This document shows positions 58,769 to 60,583 of a stretch of 60,583 nucleotides of DNA, one piece after another; within the stretch, counting starts at the first letter, position 1; each line of letters starts with the position of its first letter. The notes under the pieces are model-generated. The model did not search any database. It had not been told where the DNA came from and saw only the letters and a program-made list of their open reading frames with translations. Source of the stretch: an uncultured Gammaproteobacteria bacterium (GTDB taxonomy: Bacteria > Pseudomonadota > Gammaproteobacteria > Arenicellales > JAANXG01). The stretch spans positions 1 through 60,583 of the forward strand of contig CAMYKW010000012.1 of assembly GCA_947259175.1 (NCBI GenBank), written 5' to 3'. The position numbers were made by a program, and so were the translations under genes.

Positions 58769-59041
58769 ATGCGGATCCGCGGGATTGTGATTGATTCGCG
58801 GGTTCGATGGCGGTGCCGCCGCGGTACGCGTGAGTTGGATATTGCGCTGCAAAACTTCTTGGACAGCGAGTACCAGGGTCTGTCGCCGGGGCTCAAGGGT
58901 AAGTTCGATGAACTTTTGGAAACGCCGGATCCGGTGTTGATGGACTGGATTTACGGCAGGGAGACGCCTGCTGACCAGGAGTTGATTAACTTTGTCGAAT
59001 GGATTCGAAAAGCCGCTAGTAATCCCACTAAGATTCGATAG
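58769..59041 (+). CDS. sdhE: Succinate dehydrogenase flavinylation factor SdhE
   Basis: A 90-aa protein of the SDHAF2/CptB family that aids covalent flavin attachment to SdhA. The hallmark RGTRELD (RGxxE) is followed by LDSEYQGLSP and LMDWIYGRETP. ATG at 58769. It overlaps ygfX in another frame. Confidence 0.93.
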   Translation: MRIRGIVIDSRVRWRCRRGTRELDIALQNFLDSEYQGLSPGLKGKFDELLETPDPVLMDWIYGRETPADQELINFVEWIRKAASNPTKIR

Positions 59042-59444
59042 GCGCTTAACATGGGCGAACCATCTCGCGCACCTGGCGTCCGTTGTTGTGCTTGGTTTTG
59101 TCGACGTGCCGAATTGGTCGCTGGCGATGACAATGTGTGGACTAATCGCCAGTCATCGATACTGCTCTTCGCGGCATGTGCACCGGAAGCATCCGGAGGC
59201 GATCGTGCGCTTGGTGCTGGAGTCCGATGGCACTTGGACGCTGCATCGTAGGTGCGCAACGCCGTTATATAACGCACACCTGGAGTCGTATTTTGTGAGC
59301 GCCGACTGGGTCGTGGTTCGGTATGTAGCGAACGGATGGAGCGGCAGGTCCGTTATAATCTCGGCAACGAGCACAGAGCCGGCCGCCTTTCGCCGTTTGA
59401 AATTTCTGCTGCGCGCCAGTAGGCCGGTGAAATTCGAGACCTGA
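58992..59444 (+). CDS. ygfX: YgfX/CptA-like inner-membrane protein
   Basis: A 150-aa protein with two hydrophobic segments near residues 24-55, then a domain with DGTWTLHRR and the C-terminal FRRLKFLLR typical of YgfX. In E. coli the sdhE-ygfX pair is the cptBA locus, once proposed as a toxin-antitoxin system. The start is uncertain: TTG at 58992 gives a 50-nt overlap with sdhE. Confidence 0.8.
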   Translation: MSNGFEKPLVIPLRFDRRLTWANHLAHLASVVVLGFVDVPNWSLAMTMCGLIASHRYCSSRHVHRKHPEAIVRLVLESDGTWTLHRRCATPLYNAHLESYFVSADWVVVRYVANGWSGRSVIISATSTEPAAFRRLKFLLRASRPVKFET

Positions 59445-59522
59445 GTTGTTGCTACGGAGACGATTTCATCCCGGTAGGATCGAGGCCCGCATCCCAGCGG
59501 GAGACGGTCGCAGAAATGCATT

Positions 59523-60576
59523 CTAGTGTACTGTCTCTAAAATAGCTTTGCATTTGCCGACCTTACGCAAGATGTCCTCGACTTTTGCATTCCAGACGAA
59601 AGGTTTGGGATCGTTGTTGTACATCTTGATGAATTGTTTGATCGAGTTGGTCAAATCCTTGACGCTCGTGAACGCGCCGCGGCGGAGTTGTTTTGCGGTG
59701 AGTTGGCCGAACGCTGGTCGGGGTGAAATGCAGATGGAATCTTGGGTGCTTCTCAAGCCATGCTTTGACGTTGGGGTGCGTATGGGTCCCGTAGTTGTCG
59801 AGGATCAAGTGCAAGGGTTTGGTTTTGGGAAATTCACGATCTAGGCGACGCAGGAATTTCAGAAACTCCTGATGACGATGCCGTTCATAACAGTTTCCGA
59901 TGATGGTGCCCTCCAGGACATTGAGGGCAGCAAAAAGGGATGTTGTGCCATGGCGTTTGTAGTCATGAGTCCGGGTACCGCAGCGTCCCCGTTTCATCGG
60001 CAGCCCGGGCTGGGTTCGATCCAATGCCTGAATTTGGCTTTTCTCATCGACACAGATAATGGCTGCTTTATCTGGAGGATTGAGGTATAGACCCACAATG
60101 TCTGTCAGCTTGTCGACAAACTTGGGGTCCGTGGACAGCTTGAAGGTCTTAACTCGATGGGGCTGTAATCCGTGCGCATCCCAGATCCGCTGCACCGTGG
60201 CAGAGCTTACCTTGTGGCGGTCCGCCATGGTGCGACAGCTCCAGTGCGTGGCGCCCCGGGGCTTCACATGAAGCGTATCGTGGACAATACGCTTGACCTT
60301 CGCGGCGCTAATCTCCCGCTTGCGTCCTCGCCCGGGTCTGATCTCGGTAAGCGAGTCGATGCCTTCGTCTTCAAATCGCTTTCGCCATTCACGCACCGTC
60401 ACCACGGTCACCCCCACTTCATCAGCGATACGCGTGTTGGGCAAGCCTTCGGCCGCATGCAGAATGATTTGGGCTCGCCACACCAGCGCTTGGGGGGTGT
60501 TGTGAGCACGCAGCCAGGACTCGAGTCGGCTACGTTCCTGGACGGACAGGTGGAGCGCTTTCGCAGGACGATTCAT
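59523..60576 (-). pseudogene. IS630-family transposase, disrupted
   Basis: The reading frame from 60576 encodes an N-terminal HTH region (TRIADEVGVTVVTVREWRKR) and the first two DDE acidic residues (ICVDEKSQ and LILDNYGTH). After HFTPTS (near 59725) the frame shifts. The family C-terminus (FGQLTAKQLRRGAF to the TAG at 59523) continues in another frame. The segment normally holding ASWLN-VERFF is missing, about 29 nt by comparison with the family. This removes the third catalytic acid (Glu), so the enzyme should be inactive. One terminus of the element lies near 59520-59545; the other is beyond the window. Confidence 0.88.
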
Positions 60577-60583
60577 GGCAACA

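Noticed and set aside
58992-59444. sdhE-ygfX as a novel toxin-antitoxin pair
   Set aside because: This is the known cptB-cptA arrangement, and SdhE is better explained as an SdhA flavinylation factor next to sdhCDAB.

Overview
The window is a piece of a GC-rich gammaproteobacterial chromosome. The evidence is gene order: rpsB-tsf-pyrH-frr-uppS-cdsA-dxr-rseP-bamA-skp-fabZ-lpxA-lpxB-rnhB-dnaE-accA-tilS-pyrG-kdsA-eno-ftsB is a classic gammaproteobacterial run, and glnD-map, ygfZ, ygfX and sdhE fit the same group. The genus cannot be named from the sequence alone. GTG starts and 1-8 nt gene overlaps are common.

Region 1 (about 0.3-17.7 kb) is accessory and is the interesting part. It holds two lasso-peptide (RiPP) gene sets. 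Set 1, on the minus strand (7993 down to 3164), reads: cyclase, a 55-aa precursor, a phosphoribosyltransferase with a C-terminal PqqD/RRE domain, an HprK-like kinase, a stand-alone RRE protein (B1) and a transglutaminase-like leader peptidase (B2). A PF14907-type nucleotidyltransferase lies further along. Set 2, on the plus strand (13296-17654), reads: cyclase, a 60-aa precursor, an HprK-like kinase and a polytopic membrane protein. It has no B1 or B2, so it probably relies on set 1. Both predicted cores start with Gly and carry an acidic residue at position 8. Between the sets lies a gene for a 1529-aa secreted protein with eight SdrD-like B repeats and a Ser/Asp-rich tail. It is preceded by what looks like a class I cyclic-di-GMP (GEMM-I) riboswitch.

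Region 2 (17.8-22.4 kb) carries rpsF-rpsR-rplI, dnaB and radA. Region 3 (22.5-29.5 kb, minus strand) carries map-glnD-dapD-dapE followed by a PP2C phosphatase and a double-FHA protein. Region 4 (29.6-53.8 kb, plus strand) is the long housekeeping run for translation, isoprenoid and phospholipid synthesis, outer-membrane assembly, lipid A and Kdo synthesis, DNA replication, CTP synthesis and glycolysis. lpxD is missing from its usual place between skp and fabZ. Ribosomal proteins bS6 and uS2 both have long, repeat-bearing, low-complexity C-terminal extensions.

Region 5 (53.8-59.4 kb) has ygfZ on the minus strand, then a complete succinate dehydrogenase locus: a 55-aa SDHAF4-like (DUF1674) gene, sdhCDAB, sdhE and ygfX. 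The window ends in an IS630-family transposase gene with an internal deletion and frameshift. A short hairpin repeat (GGAGCGG...CCGCGA) occurs four times at three intergenic sites.
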